Shown in pieces: positions 53,757 to 63,445 of a DNA stretch of 64,000 nt. A model generated the notes under the pieces. The model ran no database searches. It was not told where the DNA came from and worked only from the letters and a program-made list of their open reading frames with translations. Source of the stretch: an uncultured Clostridia bacterium. Lineage in GTDB: Bacteria; Bacillota; Clostridia; Oscillospirales; CAG-272. Numbering within the stretch: position 1 is the first letter of the stretch; each line of letters begins with the position of its first letter. Both the position numbers and the translations under genes were made by a program. The stretch lies in contig CALWJV010000016.1 of NCBI GenBank assembly GCA_944381115.1, positions 131,307 through 195,306 on the forward strand, read 5' to 3'.

Positions 53757-55994
53757 ATGGAACAAAAATTTTCGGTAAGCGGAATGATGTGCGCCGCGTG
53801 CGTTGCACATGTTGAAAAAGCTACAAAGCATCTGGAAGGTGTAAATGAATGTAATGTAAGTCTTTTGACATCGTCTATGCTTGTAAATTTTGATGAAACC
53901 AAAGTAAACGAAAAAGATATTGTTTCGGCAGTGAAGAAGGCAGGGTACAAAGCGGAAGTAGCAGGGGACAGCGTCTCCGTATCTGCTGAAAAACAAGGCG
54001 CACTGCTTAAAAAACGTCTTATCCTTTCAGTTGTTTTTACTTTGGCGTTGATGTATATTTCAATGGGACACATGGTTGGAGCACCTCTTCCTGATTTTAT
54101 TTCTCCAAATGAAAACGTGATTTTCTTTATACTTGCTCAAATGATTTTAACTGTACCGGTAATAATTCTGAACAGGAAATATTTTTTAGGCGGGTTTTAC
54201 TCACTTTTTCACGGCACACCGAATATGGAATCCCTTATTGCTATAGGTTCCGGCGCGGCTTTTTTCTACGGGGTATATATTTTTATAGTATCGATTGTTT
54301 CCACGGTAAATAACAACAACGATCTTTTACATTCTTATGCCGAAACGCTTTATTTTGAATCGGCTGCCATGATCTTAACTCTTGTTCTTCTCGGGAAAAC
54401 ACTCGAAGCGTTTGCTAAAGGAAAGACTACCGTAAGCCTTGAAAAACTTATTATGCTTCGACCAAAGGTTGCCACCCGTATAACCGAAAAAGGCGAAGAA
54501 GAAGTACAAACCTCACTTTTAAAACCAGGTGACATTTTGTCTGTAAAAAGCGGTCAGTCAATTCCCGCAGACGGGATCATTATAAAGGGAAGCGCGTCAG
54601 TTGACACTTCTGCAATCACCGGAGAAAGTCTGCCCGTTGAACTTTCTGAAAACGACAGCGTAATCGGCGGGACAGTAAATATTCACGGCTATTTTGAAAT
54701 GAAGGTAACAAAAGCGGAAAGCGAAAGTCTACTTTCAGAGATAATCAAATTGGTAAGTGACGCTTCAGCAAGCAAGGCTCCCATAGCACGTCTGGCTGAT
54801 AAAGTAAGCGGTATTTTTGTTCCTGGAGTTATAGGTATTTTTATAATTACTCTTTGTGCGTGGCTTATAAGCGGCGCGGATTTTGCTTTTTCTTTCAACT
54901 GTGCTGTATCTGTACTTGTGATCTCATGTCCGTGTGCACTCGGACTGGCGACTCCGGTGGCTGTTACCGTTGCTTCCGGAAAAGGCGCTCAACTTGGAAT
55001 ATTAATCAAAAACGCACGTTCGCTTGAGACCGTCGGAAAAGCAAAGACGGTTTTTCTGGATAAAACAGGGACCGTAACCGAAGGTCAGGCAAGCGTTGAT
55101 CAGATTTTGCCCAACGGAAAAAATACCGAAACAGATATTCTTATTCTTGCTGCTTCTGCAGAAGCACTTTCGGGTCATCCGCTTGCAGTCGGTATTGTCA
55201 AGGCAGCGTCCGAAAAAGGAATTGACCTTCTCCCCGCGGAAAATTTTTCCTTGACTGAGGGAAGCGGAATAAGCGCCGAAATAAACGGCAAAAAAATTTT
55301 TATAGGTAACCGTAAACTACTTGATCTTAGCGGAGTGACTGTTCCACCAGATCTGCCTCTCGGAAGCGGTCGCCAAATACCGCTCTATGTTGTATACGGA
55401 AATGAATATGTAGGTGCTGTAATGATGTCAGACAAAATTCGGAAAGACAGCGCGCAAGCTCTTAAAAAACTTTCAGAAATGGGAATAAAAACAGTAATGC
55501 TTACCGGAGATCGTGAGGAAACGGCGTCCCATATTGCAAAAGAAGCCTTTATAAAAGAATACAAAGCATCCTTGCTTCCGTCTGATAAAAATAAAGAAAT
55601 AGCCGCCTGCAAAGAAAGACCATGCATAATGGTAGGCGACGGTATTAATGACGCTCCGGCACTTGCCGAAGCCGATACCGGTATCGCAATGGGTGCCGGC
55701 ACAGACATTGCAATAGATTCTGCAGACATCATATTGACCGGAAGTTCGCTTACAGGCGCTGTAAATGCAATACTTTTAAGTAAAAAAACCCTTAAAATAA
55801 TAAAAGAAAATCTCTTTTGGGCTCTGTTTTACAACACACTCGGAATACCGCTTGCTGCAGGGGTGCTTTACCCGGCTTTCGGAATTTTACTTACACCGAT
55901 GATAGCAGCAGGAGCAATGAGCATCAGTTCTGTTTTTGTCGTATTCAACGCACTAAGACTGAATTTTTTCAAAGGTATTTCAGCAAAAAATTAA
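53757..55994 (+). CDS. copA: Copper-exporting P-type ATPase
   Basis: 745 residues. One N-terminal heavy-metal domain (GMMCAACVAHVE, Cys12 and Cys15), eight membrane helices, actuator loop ITGESLPVE, CPC in helix 6 (ISCPCALGLATP), phosphorylated Asp in FLDKTGTVTEG (about 435), HP motif SGHPLAV, TGDREE and GDGINDAPALAEAD. The export of Cu(I) from the cytoplasm is well supported by the CPC motif. It is followed 33 bases on by the copper chaperone gene. No CsoR or CopY gene is nearby, and I saw no clear operator. Confidence 0.96.
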   Translation: MEQKFSVSGMMCAACVAHVEKATKHLEGVNECNVSLLTSSMLVNFDETKVNEKDIVSAVKKAGYKAEVAGDSVSVSAEKQGALLKKRLILSVVFTLALMYISMGHMVGAPLPDFISPNENVIFFILAQMILTVPVIILNRKYFLGGFYSLFHGTPNMESLIAIGSGAAFFYGVYIFIVSIVSTVNNNNDLLHSYAETLYFESAAMILTLVLLGKTLEAFAKGKTTVSLEKLIMLRPKVATRITEKGEEEVQTSLLKPGDILSVKSGQSIPADGIIIKGSASVDTSAITGESLPVELSENDSVIGGTVNIHGYFEMKVTKAESESLLSEIIKLVSDASASKAPIARLADKVSGIFVPGVIGIFIITLCAWLISGADFAFSFNCAVSVLVISCPCALGLATPVAVTVASGKGAQLGILIKNARSLETVGKAKTVFLDKTGTVTEGQASVDQILPNGKNTETDILILAASAEALSGHPLAVGIVKAASEKGIDLLPAENFSLTEGSGISAEINGKKIFIGNRKLLDLSGVTVPPDLPLGSGRQIPLYVVYGNEYVGAVMMSDKIRKDSAQALKKLSEMGIKTVMLTGDREETASHIAKEAFIKEYKASLLPSDKNKEIAACKERPCIMVGDGINDAPALAEADTGIAMGAGTDIAIDSADIILTGSSLTGAVNAILLSKKTLKIIKENLFWALFYNTLGIPLAAGVLYPAFGILLTPMIAAGAMSISSVFVVFNALRLNFFKGISAKN

Positions 55995-56027
55995 AATTCA
56001 TTTTACTAAACTAAAAGGAGAGAAAAT

Positions 56028-56246
56028 ATGTTTTTTACAAAAAAGGAAAAAATTGAACTTAAAATTCAAGGTATGAAATGTATGCGATGCCGCGATCATG
56101 TCGAAAAGGCCTTAAATGAAATTGACGGTGTTAAGGCTAAAGTAAACCTTGAAAATAAAACTGCTGTTATCACCCTTTCAAAATCCGTTGGAAGGGATGT
56201 ACTTGTAAAAGCAGTTACTGATGCAGGTTACAGTGTAGTGGATTGA
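56028..56246 (+). CDS. copZ: Copper chaperone, heavy-metal-associated domain
   Basis: 72 residues, a single HMA ferredoxin-like domain with metal motif GMKCMRCRDHVEKAL (CxxC at about residues 18-21) and the closing AVTDAGYSVVD strand. It carries Cu(I) to CopA. It begins MFFTKKEKIELKIQG, with a basic N-terminal stretch. AAAGGAGAG lies upstream of the ATG, and it is in one operon with copA. Confidence 0.92.
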   Translation: MFFTKKEKIELKIQGMKCMRCRDHVEKALNEIDGVKAKVNLENKTAVITLSKSVGRDVLVKAVTDAGYSVVD

Positions 56247-56402
56247 CGTAAAGAAAACATTTTTTTAAAATTTATCTTTTATAAGTTTTTTACATTGAAT
56301 CTGAAGACGCTTCTTTTTACATCTGACATGTCAGTCAATGACTCTTAAGCCCCGTGTTTTAAATTTTTTAAAATTGCCGAAAGAGGTAAATACAGGGATA
56401 CA

Positions 56403-57629
56403 ATGAAAATAAAAAAAGAACAACTTGATTTTCTTGATTGGGAGATAGGCGTTTTTTTCCATTTCGGAATTAGGACATATTACGAAGGACACACTGATTG
56501 GGATATGCAGCCGATGGATGCATCCGCTTTTAATCCCTCAGAACTCAACTGCGACCAATGGATGCAGATTATCAAAAAAGGCGGTGCAAAATACGCGGTC
56601 TTGGTTTGCAAACATCATGACGGCTTTGCACTTTGGCCTTCAGAATATACAAATTATTCCGTTGCATCCTCCAGGTGGAAAAACGGAAAAGGAGATGTTG
56701 TAAAGGAGTTTACCGACGCCTGCCGCCGTCACGGGATAAGAACGGGACTTTATTATTCTCCGGCACAGTTCGGTTCCGCAAATATGGTTCCCGAAGAATA
56801 TGACGATTATTTTATAAACCAAATAAGCGAACTTCTTTCAAATTACGGAAAAATAGATTACCTTTGGTTTGACGGATGCGGAAGCGAAAATCACCGATAC
56901 GATGAAAAAAGAATAATAAACGTAATTCGCGCACTTCAGCCGCATATCCTTATATTTAATATGTGGGATCCTGATACGCGCTGGATCGGGAATGAAATGG
57001 GGGTTGCAGGACTTGATGACAGAATAACGGTAAACAACCTTGGTTTTTCTGTAATGACTGATGAAAAAACAGCGCTTAATGAAAAACTTTTTCTGCCCGG
57101 AGAATGTGACCTCAGAATAAGAGAAACAAACTGGTTTTACAGTGACAGTGATGAACATACCGTAAAATCACCGGAAGAACTTTTTGGACTTTATCTTAAT
57201 TCCGTAGGCAGGAGCGCAAATTTTCTTTTGAACATTGCACCCGACCGCCGGGGTCTGCTCCCGGAAAAAGACTCGGAAAATTTTATAAAATTCGGACAAC
57301 TTGTAAAAAAATCTTTTGAAAATCCTATATATACCGCCGAAAATCCGGAAGAAAAAAACGGTATGTTCTGCCTTATATCACATAACCCTTTACATCCAAT
57401 TGACTATATTGTAATCGAAGAAGATATTTCAGACGGCGAACACATAAATTCATTTGAAATAAGATATTTTGCAAGACGTGAAAGCAAACTGTTTAAAACA
57501 ATATACATAGGTTCATTTATAGGTCATAAAGCAATAATTCCTATGAATCATATATGTGCTCCCGGGCTTGCAATTAAAGTCAACGGATCAGACGCAAATT
57601 ATAAACTGAAAAGAATCTCACTTTTTTAA
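56403..57629 (+). CDS. Alpha-L-fucosidase, glycoside hydrolase family 29
   Basis: 408 residues, no signal peptide, so probably intracellular and acting on imported fucosylated sugars. GH29 barrel motifs: GVFFHFGIRTYYEGHTDWD, KHHDGFALWPSEYTNYSV, RHGIRTGLYYSPAQF and the nucleophile Asp in IDYLWFDGCGS. The family beta-sandwich domain is short here. It follows copZ by 156 bases without a clear promoter, and is unrelated to copper. Confidence 0.9.
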   Translation: MKIKKEQLDFLDWEIGVFFHFGIRTYYEGHTDWDMQPMDASAFNPSELNCDQWMQIIKKGGAKYAVLVCKHHDGFALWPSEYTNYSVASSRWKNGKGDVVKEFTDACRRHGIRTGLYYSPAQFGSANMVPEEYDDYFINQISELLSNYGKIDYLWFDGCGSENHRYDEKRIINVIRALQPHILIFNMWDPDTRWIGNEMGVAGLDDRITVNNLGFSVMTDEKTALNEKLFLPGECDLRIRETNWFYSDSDEHTVKSPEELFGLYLNSVGRSANFLLNIAPDRRGLLPEKDSENFIKFGQLVKKSFENPIYTAENPEEKNGMFCLISHNPLHPIDYIVIEEDISDGEHINSFEIRYFARRESKLFKTIYIGSFIGHKAIIPMNHICAPGLAIKVNGSDANYKLKRISLF

Positions 57630-57768
57630 TCATTAATATTTTAAAACATTAAAATCCGCTTTTGAGGTTGCAACTGAATAAAAACAGAATGGTAAAGGTA
57701 TACATAAAATTTCAGGTTATTACAAAAATATAAATCCTGATTAAATTAATTTTGAAAGGAAAAACAGA

Positions 57769-58302
57769 ATGTCAAACATCTGGCACGATATATCGCCCAA
57801 AAGAATAAACGCAGAAGATTTCATATGTGTTGTGGAAATATCAAAAGGAAGCAAAAAAAAATACGAACTTGACAAAGAAACTGGTTTTATAATTCTTGAC
57901 CGTATTCTTTATACTTCAACACATTATCCTGCTAATTACGGCTTCATTCCTCGCACATACGGAGATGACAATGACCCTTTGGACGTTTTGCTTCTCTGTT
58001 CGGAACCGCTTGAACCTCTGTGTCTTGTAAGAGCATATCCTATAGGAGTAATATCAATGATTGATAACGGCAGGAATGATGAAAAAATCATTGCGATACC
58101 GTACAATGATCCGACGTATAACCATTATACAAATATTGATCAACTCCCAAATCACGTTTTTGAGGAAATGAGACATTTCTTCTCAGTTTATAAAAATCTT
58201 GAAAATAAAACAACGGCGGTAAACGAGGTAAGCGGACGGGAAGATGCAGTAAAAATAATTAAAAGCGCAATTGACAACTATGTGAAAATTTTCTGCAGAT
58301 AA
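57769..58302 (+). CDS. ppa: Inorganic pyrophosphatase (family I)
   Basis: Hydrolyses pyrophosphate and so drives biosynthesis. 177 residues. The metal-binding signature DDNDPLDVLLL (around residue 65), with YPANYGFIPRTYGDDND and the substrate-binding RAYPIGVISMIDNGRNDEKI, is complete. Most Clostridia use a family II or membrane type; this is the soluble family I form. AAAGGAAAA lies upstream. Followed by a bidirectional terminator. Confidence 0.95.
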   Translation: MSNIWHDISPKRINAEDFICVVEISKGSKKKYELDKETGFIILDRILYTSTHYPANYGFIPRTYGDDNDPLDVLLLCSEPLEPLCLVRAYPIGVISMIDNGRNDEKIIAIPYNDPTYNHYTNIDQLPNHVFEEMRHFFSVYKNLENKTTAVNEVSGREDAVKIIKSAIDNYVKIFCR

Positions 58303-58434
58303 AAAATGTTTGCACTCCAGCATTATAAAATCAGTTATGTTGATCTTGTTTTTATTCAAATTATTCAGAATTTACAAAGATAAAAAATTTACGGTAAGCA
58401 TACTGTTTAATTACTTATTTTGGTTTAAAACATT

Positions 58435-58463
58435 AAAAAACCCACCTGTCAGGTGGGTTTTTA
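58435..58463. terminator. Bidirectional terminator
   Basis: AAACCCACCT/AGGTGGGTTT with loop GTC, A run to the left and T run to the right; between ppa and the penicillin-binding protein gene. Confidence 0.88.
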
Positions 58464-58465
58464 TT

Positions 58466-61060
58466 TTAATCTTCATATTCGCTATTTTCTGAACCATAAT
58501 AGTAAAAATTATCGTCTTCATCAAATTTAGATTCAAAATAACAATCATAGCAGTACCTGTTAAACGGCAGGACCGTCGCCGAACGTCCGGGATAACTTCC
58601 CGCAGGCAGTAAATTTCTGTAAAACGGCTCACTCGAAATCAGGCATGGGGGTATATCTTCAGGCAACCTTTGATAAGTGTACTGCGCATCGGCAATAATA
58701 ACGTCGTACGGAAATTTCCTTGAAACATTCAAAAGCCCGACTCTAATACGGTTTTCCGGAGAACAGTACGGTGATGCAACGCCGCCATGCATAATATCAT
58801 ATTCAACAAGTACATGACAGTCGCAGTATTCCGTTGGTACAGTTTTTGCTGTAAAATAACCTGTTTCCGCTCGGTTTCCGCGCGGATCGCAGGCACATGC
58901 AGCAGTCACGAATTTGCCTGAATCGCGGCAGTAAGTTGCACTTATAACTCCGTCGGCTTCCTTAAAATTCTTTGCAGGGGTCTTGCCGAGGTATTTCTCC
59001 GTATTTATTATTTTCATTACATTGTCCCATGTTTTCAGCGCAGGACTTGGCGAAGAAGGAAATTTTTCAAGATTCTGCGGCTGACTGTATCCAAACCATA
59101 CACCTGCAAGAAGATCAGGGGTATATCCTATATACCATCTGTCCTGATCATTATTAGTTGTCCCGGTTTTACCTGCACACTCTACCGTGTTTTTCATTTT
59201 CATGGCATTGGCAGTACCGCTTCCGGTTACACTTTGCAAAAGTTTTGTAACTATTGTAGCAGTTTCGGGGGAAAAAATCTTTTTCTCGCTTTTTGAAGTG
59301 TTTACAATTACCTTTCCTTCAGAATCAAGTATTTTCAATACTGTCCTTCCTTCGCTAAAAACACCGTCATTGCAAAAAGCGGTATATCCGGATGTAAGTT
59401 CCGAAACGGTCACTCCGTCGGTAAGTTGACCCATGGCAAGAGGGCATACCGCTTTATCTGTATAACTTTTTCCGTTTCTTTCTTCCTTTTCAACAAGGTG
59501 ATACATTTTCATATCATCATGTAAAAGTCGAAAAGATTTTTCGGTACCGTATTTTTCAAGCGTCTTGACCGCTACTGTATTTACAGAGCGTGCAACGGCA
59601 TCCCGAATTGTTGTAAGGCCTCTGTATCCCGCCGGATGGTTCTGAGGCCATCCTCTAAAAGATCCATCATTTTCCTGAACAAAATTTACCGGGGTGTCAT
59701 CAATGACAGTACCATAGGTAATCAAGCCCTCATCTATTGCCGGAGCGTATACGGAAAGCGGTTTTATTACCGACCCGGGAGAACGCAAAGTCTGAGTTGC
59801 AAAATTAAGCCCTCTGTTTGTGTTTTTTTCGCCGACTCCTCCCGCAAGTGCCAAAATATGCCCCTGCTTATTCATTATAACCATTGAACACTCGGGGTAA
59901 ATTATTTCTTTTTCCGGATTAATGCCTTGCTCATTCTCCGCGCTGTTTTCAATTATTACGCCGTGCTTTTCTTTATTATAAAAATTAGAAGTTTCACTGA
60001 AATATTCTTCCACTGCTTTTTGCATTTCAGGGTTTACCGCTGTTATAATCTGAAGTCCGCCTGTATATATCATTTTAGTTGCGGTCTGACGGTTGACTGC
60101 AAGCTTGTTTTTTACAAGCAAACGTATGCTTTCCTCTATGACTGATTCCGTATACCACGAGTATATTTTATCTCCGCTTTTACTTATACCCTCGTTATTT
60201 TCATTCAATATAACAGGCTCTTTTGCCGCCCTCTCTGCCTGATCAAGACTTATCATTCCGAGTTCCGACATTCGAAAAAGTACGGTTTTTTTACGAGCAT
60301 CATTGTTTTCAGGGTGAGTTTTAGGATTCCATTTTGCCGGGGACTGAGGAATACAGGCAAGACATGCACACTCGGACAAAGTAAGTTCATCTACACTTTT
60401 ACCAAAATAAGTCCTTGCCGCTGCCCCAACTCCATAACTTTTCTGCGAAAGATAAATTGTATTAAGGTACAGTTCGATAATATCTTCTTTAGAAAGCCTC
60501 GCATCAAGTTTATATGCCCTTATTATTTCTTTTATTTTTCGGTTTACACTGTAGTCATCCTCTCCCGTAACGTTTTTTATAAGTTGCTGAGTTATGGTCG
60601 AGCCTCCGTAATTCCCATTTCCGCGGAGATAGCCCAGCATTGCACCTGCGGTACGCTTTAAATTGACTCCATTATGTGTAAAAAAATTGTGATCTTCAAT
60701 TGCAACAAAAGCGTTAATAAGATTTTTCGGTAGTTGACTGTACTTTACCCAGTCCCGGTTTTGCTCGGCATAAAGCTGCTCCATTTCCTTTATCACACCG
60801 TAAGATGAATTTTCGTCTGAATCGGAAATATAATAAAGTCTCGTCGTTTTATCCTGTGCCCTTGCAACCGTACAAAATTCATCTACCGAAAGTTCAGGAC
60901 CGTTTTTCGCATATATTAAAAAACCGACAGAGAAAAAAAACACTGTTAAAAACCCGATAGAAAAAACCGTTCCAATTGCAACTGCAACCGTTTTTAATAT
61001 ATTTTTTCCGGACTTTTTTTCGGAAAAGTCCGTCTCTATTTTTTTATTATTTTTTTTCAT
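58466..61060 (-). CDS. Class A penicillin-binding protein (bifunctional transglycosylase/transpeptidase)
   Basis: 864 residues. Cytoplasmic tail and one membrane helix (about 22-50). Family 51 glycosyltransferase domain with catalytic Glu122 in EDHNFFTHNGV and GGSTITQQLIKNVTG (152-166). The transpeptidase domain has the SxxK serine in SPGSVIKPL (about 430), an SxN-type ARSVNTVAV, and KTGTT (about 632). It polymerises and cross-links peptidoglycan. The last 120 residues form a Cys/Tyr-rich tail (CDCHVLVEYD, CYDCYFES) beyond the enzyme domains. Relatives are ponA/mrcA; the exact orthologue is not decided. The start follows AACAAAATGAAAAA, with a weak ribosome site. Confidence 0.94.
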   Translation of the reverse strand: MKKNNKKIETDFSEKKSGKNILKTVAVAIGTVFSIGFLTVFFFSVGFLIYAKNGPELSVDEFCTVARAQDKTTRLYYISDSDENSSYGVIKEMEQLYAEQNRDWVKYSQLPKNLINAFVAIEDHNFFTHNGVNLKRTAGAMLGYLRGNGNYGGSTITQQLIKNVTGEDDYSVNRKIKEIIRAYKLDARLSKEDIIELYLNTIYLSQKSYGVGAAARTYFGKSVDELTLSECACLACIPQSPAKWNPKTHPENNDARKKTVLFRMSELGMISLDQAERAAKEPVILNENNEGISKSGDKIYSWYTESVIEESIRLLVKNKLAVNRQTATKMIYTGGLQIITAVNPEMQKAVEEYFSETSNFYNKEKHGVIIENSAENEQGINPEKEIIYPECSMVIMNKQGHILALAGGVGEKNTNRGLNFATQTLRSPGSVIKPLSVYAPAIDEGLITYGTVIDDTPVNFVQENDGSFRGWPQNHPAGYRGLTTIRDAVARSVNTVAVKTLEKYGTEKSFRLLHDDMKMYHLVEKEERNGKSYTDKAVCPLAMGQLTDGVTVSELTSGYTAFCNDGVFSEGRTVLKILDSEGKVIVNTSKSEKKIFSPETATIVTKLLQSVTGSGTANAMKMKNTVECAGKTGTTNNDQDRWYIGYTPDLLAGVWFGYSQPQNLEKFPSSPSPALKTWDNVMKIINTEKYLGKTPAKNFKEADGVISATYCRDSGKFVTAACACDPRGNRAETGYFTAKTVPTEYCDCHVLVEYDIMHGGVASPYCSPENRIRVGLLNVSRKFPYDVIIADAQYTYQRLPEDIPPCLISSEPFYRNLLPAGSYPGRSATVLPFNRYCYDCYFESKFDEDDNFYYYGSENSEYED

Positions 61061-61231
61061 TTTGTTTTTCCGTTTTCTTTATTTACTTATTTACTTAATT
61101 TAAAAAATTTTCATAAATTTCCTTATTTATTTTTTTGTCATCATTATATATTATCCCTTGTAAAGAAACAATAAATTACACAATAAATTAATAAATTTTT
61201 GTTAAATAAAGCAAAAACAGGGTCAAAAGTA

Positions 61232-61260
61232 TTGATATTTTTCTTTTTTTGATTTATAAT
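61232..61260 (+). promoter_or_regulatory. Promoter for metA
   Basis: TTGATA (61232-61237), 17 bases, TATAAT (61255-61260). The leader is only about 40 bases, too short for an S-box. Confidence 0.82.
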
Positions 61261-61307
61261 TAAAGAAATAACACAGGCTTAAAATAATAATTTTTTGGAG
61301 AATAAAA

Positions 61308-62225
61308 ATGCCAATTAAAATACCCACAGGTCTTCCTGCAGGAAGTATACTTGAAAATGAAAATATTTTTGTCATGAATGAGATCCGTGCAAATACACAG
61401 GATATCCGTCCTTTGAAAATTGCCATCCTTAATCTTATGCCGACCAAAGTTGTAACTGAAACACAACTTATTCGTCTTTTATCAAATTCCTCCCTTCAGG
61501 TAGAACTTACACTGCTTCAGACCGTATCACATATTTCTAAAAATACTTCTGCCGAACATATGGCAACATTTTATAAAAGTTTTGATGATGTCTGCAACGA
61601 AAAATTTGACGGTCTTATTATAACCGGAGCGCCGGTCGAGGAACTTCCGTTTGAGGCAGTTGACTACTGGCCTGAACTTTGCAGAGTAATGGAATGGTCA
61701 AAAAACCATGTTTTTTCTACAATTCATATTTGCTGGGCGGCCCAGGCGGCTCTTTATCACTATTACGGGATCCCTAAATATAAACTTCAAAAAAAACTTT
61801 TCGGAATATATTCCCACAGAGTTTTAAACGCAAAACACCCATTGCTCCGCGGATTTGACGAAGTTTTTCTTGCCCCGCATTCCCGTCACACCGAATGCAG
61901 AATCGAGGATATAAAAAGAGAACCCGCTCTGGAAATTCTTGCTGTCTCCGATGAAGCAGGTGCATATATTATTTCCGACCGCAATAACCGTATGTTTTTT
62001 ATAACAGGACATTCTGAGTACGATAACGATACTCTTGCAAAAGAATATTTCAGAGACATTGAAAAAGGATTACCTATTGATATTCCGGAAAATTATTTTC
62101 CAAATGACGATCCGAAACAGCGTCCGGAAAACAAATGGAGAGGACATGCACACCTGCTTTTTTCAAATTGGCTCAACTATTTCGTATACCAGCGCACTCC
62201 GTATGATGTCAATGAGATAAAGTAA
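61308..62225 (+). CDS. metA: Homoserine O-acetyltransferase (MetA family)
   Basis: Activates homoserine for methionine synthesis. 305 residues, the MetA fold. The nucleophile is Cys142 in [15 protein letters not shown], with His and Glu later ([10 protein letters not shown]). Residue 111 is Glu ([11 protein letters not shown]); in this family Glu at 111 marks acetyl-CoA use, while Gly marks succinyl-CoA use. So the protein is called acetyl-type despite usual annotation as a succinyltransferase. TTGGAGAA precedes the ATG at 61308. It is a single gene with its own promoter and no SAM riboswitch. Confidence 0.94.
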   Translation: MPIKIPTGLPAGSILENENIFVMNEIRANTQDIRPLKIAILNLMPTKVVTETQLIRLLSNSSLQVELTLLQTVSHISKNTSAEHMATFYKSFDDVCNEKFDGLIITGAPVEELPFEAVDYWPELCRVMEWSKNHVFSTIHICWAAQAALYHYYGIPKYKLQKKLFGIYSHRVLNAKHPLLRGFDEVFLAPHSRHTECRIEDIKREPALEILAVSDEAGAYIISDRNNRMFFITGHSEYDNDTLAKEYFRDIEKGLPIDIPENYFPNDDPKQRPENKWRGHAHLLFSNWLNYFVYQRTPYDVNEIK

Positions 62226-62375
62226 ATGAGTTTTAAAAACTTTATCCCGGAAAACGGTTAATACAAACACGTAAATTTATATAAGATGTCTATGATATAT
62301 TCGATAAACCGTATTTTTTAAACAAATGCCGTATGTCAGAATGTCAGAAAAATTAAAATTAAAAAGGTACTGCAA

Positions 62376-63143
62376 ATGAGAAAACCTACATACTCCGAAA
62401 AATACATGTACAAAAATCTGCTATGGCTATCTGTGGCAATTTTTGCTTTTTTTCCGTTTTTAACAACTTTTTTATTGCAATTTCTGTATCTTAATACATA
62501 TACAGATGCAGCATACGGAAGTCTCGGAATTTTTATATCGGTAATAACAAGTATTCTGAGTTTTCTTTCTGTTTATATGGGACTCGGCATACTTACTGTT
62601 ACAGTTATCAATTTCGGTAAAAACGCTGTTGGCATTATAAGACTTGCTTTTCTCTCTCATCTGATATCATTTTTATCGGGATTTCTGACCTGCACTGTTT
62701 ACGAATATGTTTCTTCCGGCTTTTTTATTACAGATACGGTATTAATGGAGATTCTTATGCTTGCAATAGATGCCGTTGCAAACCTTCTTGTTTATATAAT
62801 CGTATACATTATTCTTATCAGGATCACTGAAAAGCGCAAAACGGTTTTAAATACACCCCCACTGAAAAAACGTTATACCGACATAAGACATCCTTTGATT
62901 TTTGCAGCCGTTATTTCGGTCGCCGTCCATTCCGGTATACAATTTTTAATGGTCATATATGATATGATAACTGCGATCAATGATCCCAGTATCGGTCCCC
63001 CTATTAATACTTCGGATGTTATATATTGGATTTTGGAATACCTTTCCGTATTTGTCATTGCAGCACTTGGAATGGTTGTCATAGAACTTATTTTTTTACT
63101 TTCCGAATATTATATTAAAAGCGGCAGAAACAAAAATGCATAA
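62376..63143 (+). CDS. Polytopic membrane protein of unknown function
   Basis: 255 residues, about six predicted membrane helices (15-38, 45-73, 80-105, 115-148, 172-198, 213-245). A cytoplasmic loop with basic residues (ITEKRKTVLNTPPLKKRYTD) separates the first four from the last two. No known family motif. AAAAGGTAC precedes the ATG at 62376. It lies downstream of metA by 150 bases without a distinct terminator, so partial co-transcription is possible. Confidence 0.75.
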   Translation: MRKPTYSEKYMYKNLLWLSVAIFAFFPFLTTFLLQFLYLNTYTDAAYGSLGIFISVITSILSFLSVYMGLGILTVTVINFGKNAVGIIRLAFLSHLISFLSGFLTCTVYEYVSSGFFITDTVLMEILMLAIDAVANLLVYIIVYIILIRITEKRKTVLNTPPLKKRYTDIRHPLIFAAVISVAVHSGIQFLMVIYDMITAINDPSIGPPINTSDVIYWILEYLSVFVIAALGMVVIELIFLLSEYYIKSGRNKNA

Positions 63144-63445
63144 AACCATCTTTTAAAATTTATTATAAAGCATAATTTACAAATTTTCCTTATGTAAATA
63201 AAATAATTCATCACACCACTATGACAATACGCTAATACAACGTATTAACTGCAGCAGAAAAATACTGCCTTTATGGCAATAAACGCAGTATAACTTTAAA
63301 TACCATCTTTTTACGCTTTTATAATTATTTTGTTTACATAGTATTACGCATAACCATACACCACTAAAAAAGAGTTTTTAAATTTTTAATATAAAAATCG
63401 CCCTGAAAGTTGCTCCTTTCAAGGCGATCTTTTTTGTTATAAGAA
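63144..63445. other. Intergenic region before the right-hand SGNH gene
   Basis: 302 bases, AT-rich. It contains the terminator at 63392-63436. Nothing else recognised. Confidence 0.6.
63392..63436. terminator. Terminator (mainly minus strand) of the right-hand SGNH gene
   Basis: ATCGCC-C-TGAAAG/CTTTCA-A-GGCGAT stem with one mismatch; T-rich on both sides when read in either direction. Confidence 0.8.

Noticed and set aside
61140..61307. SAM riboswitch before metA
   Set aside because: The promoter leaves only about 40 bases of leader and no S-box core was seen.
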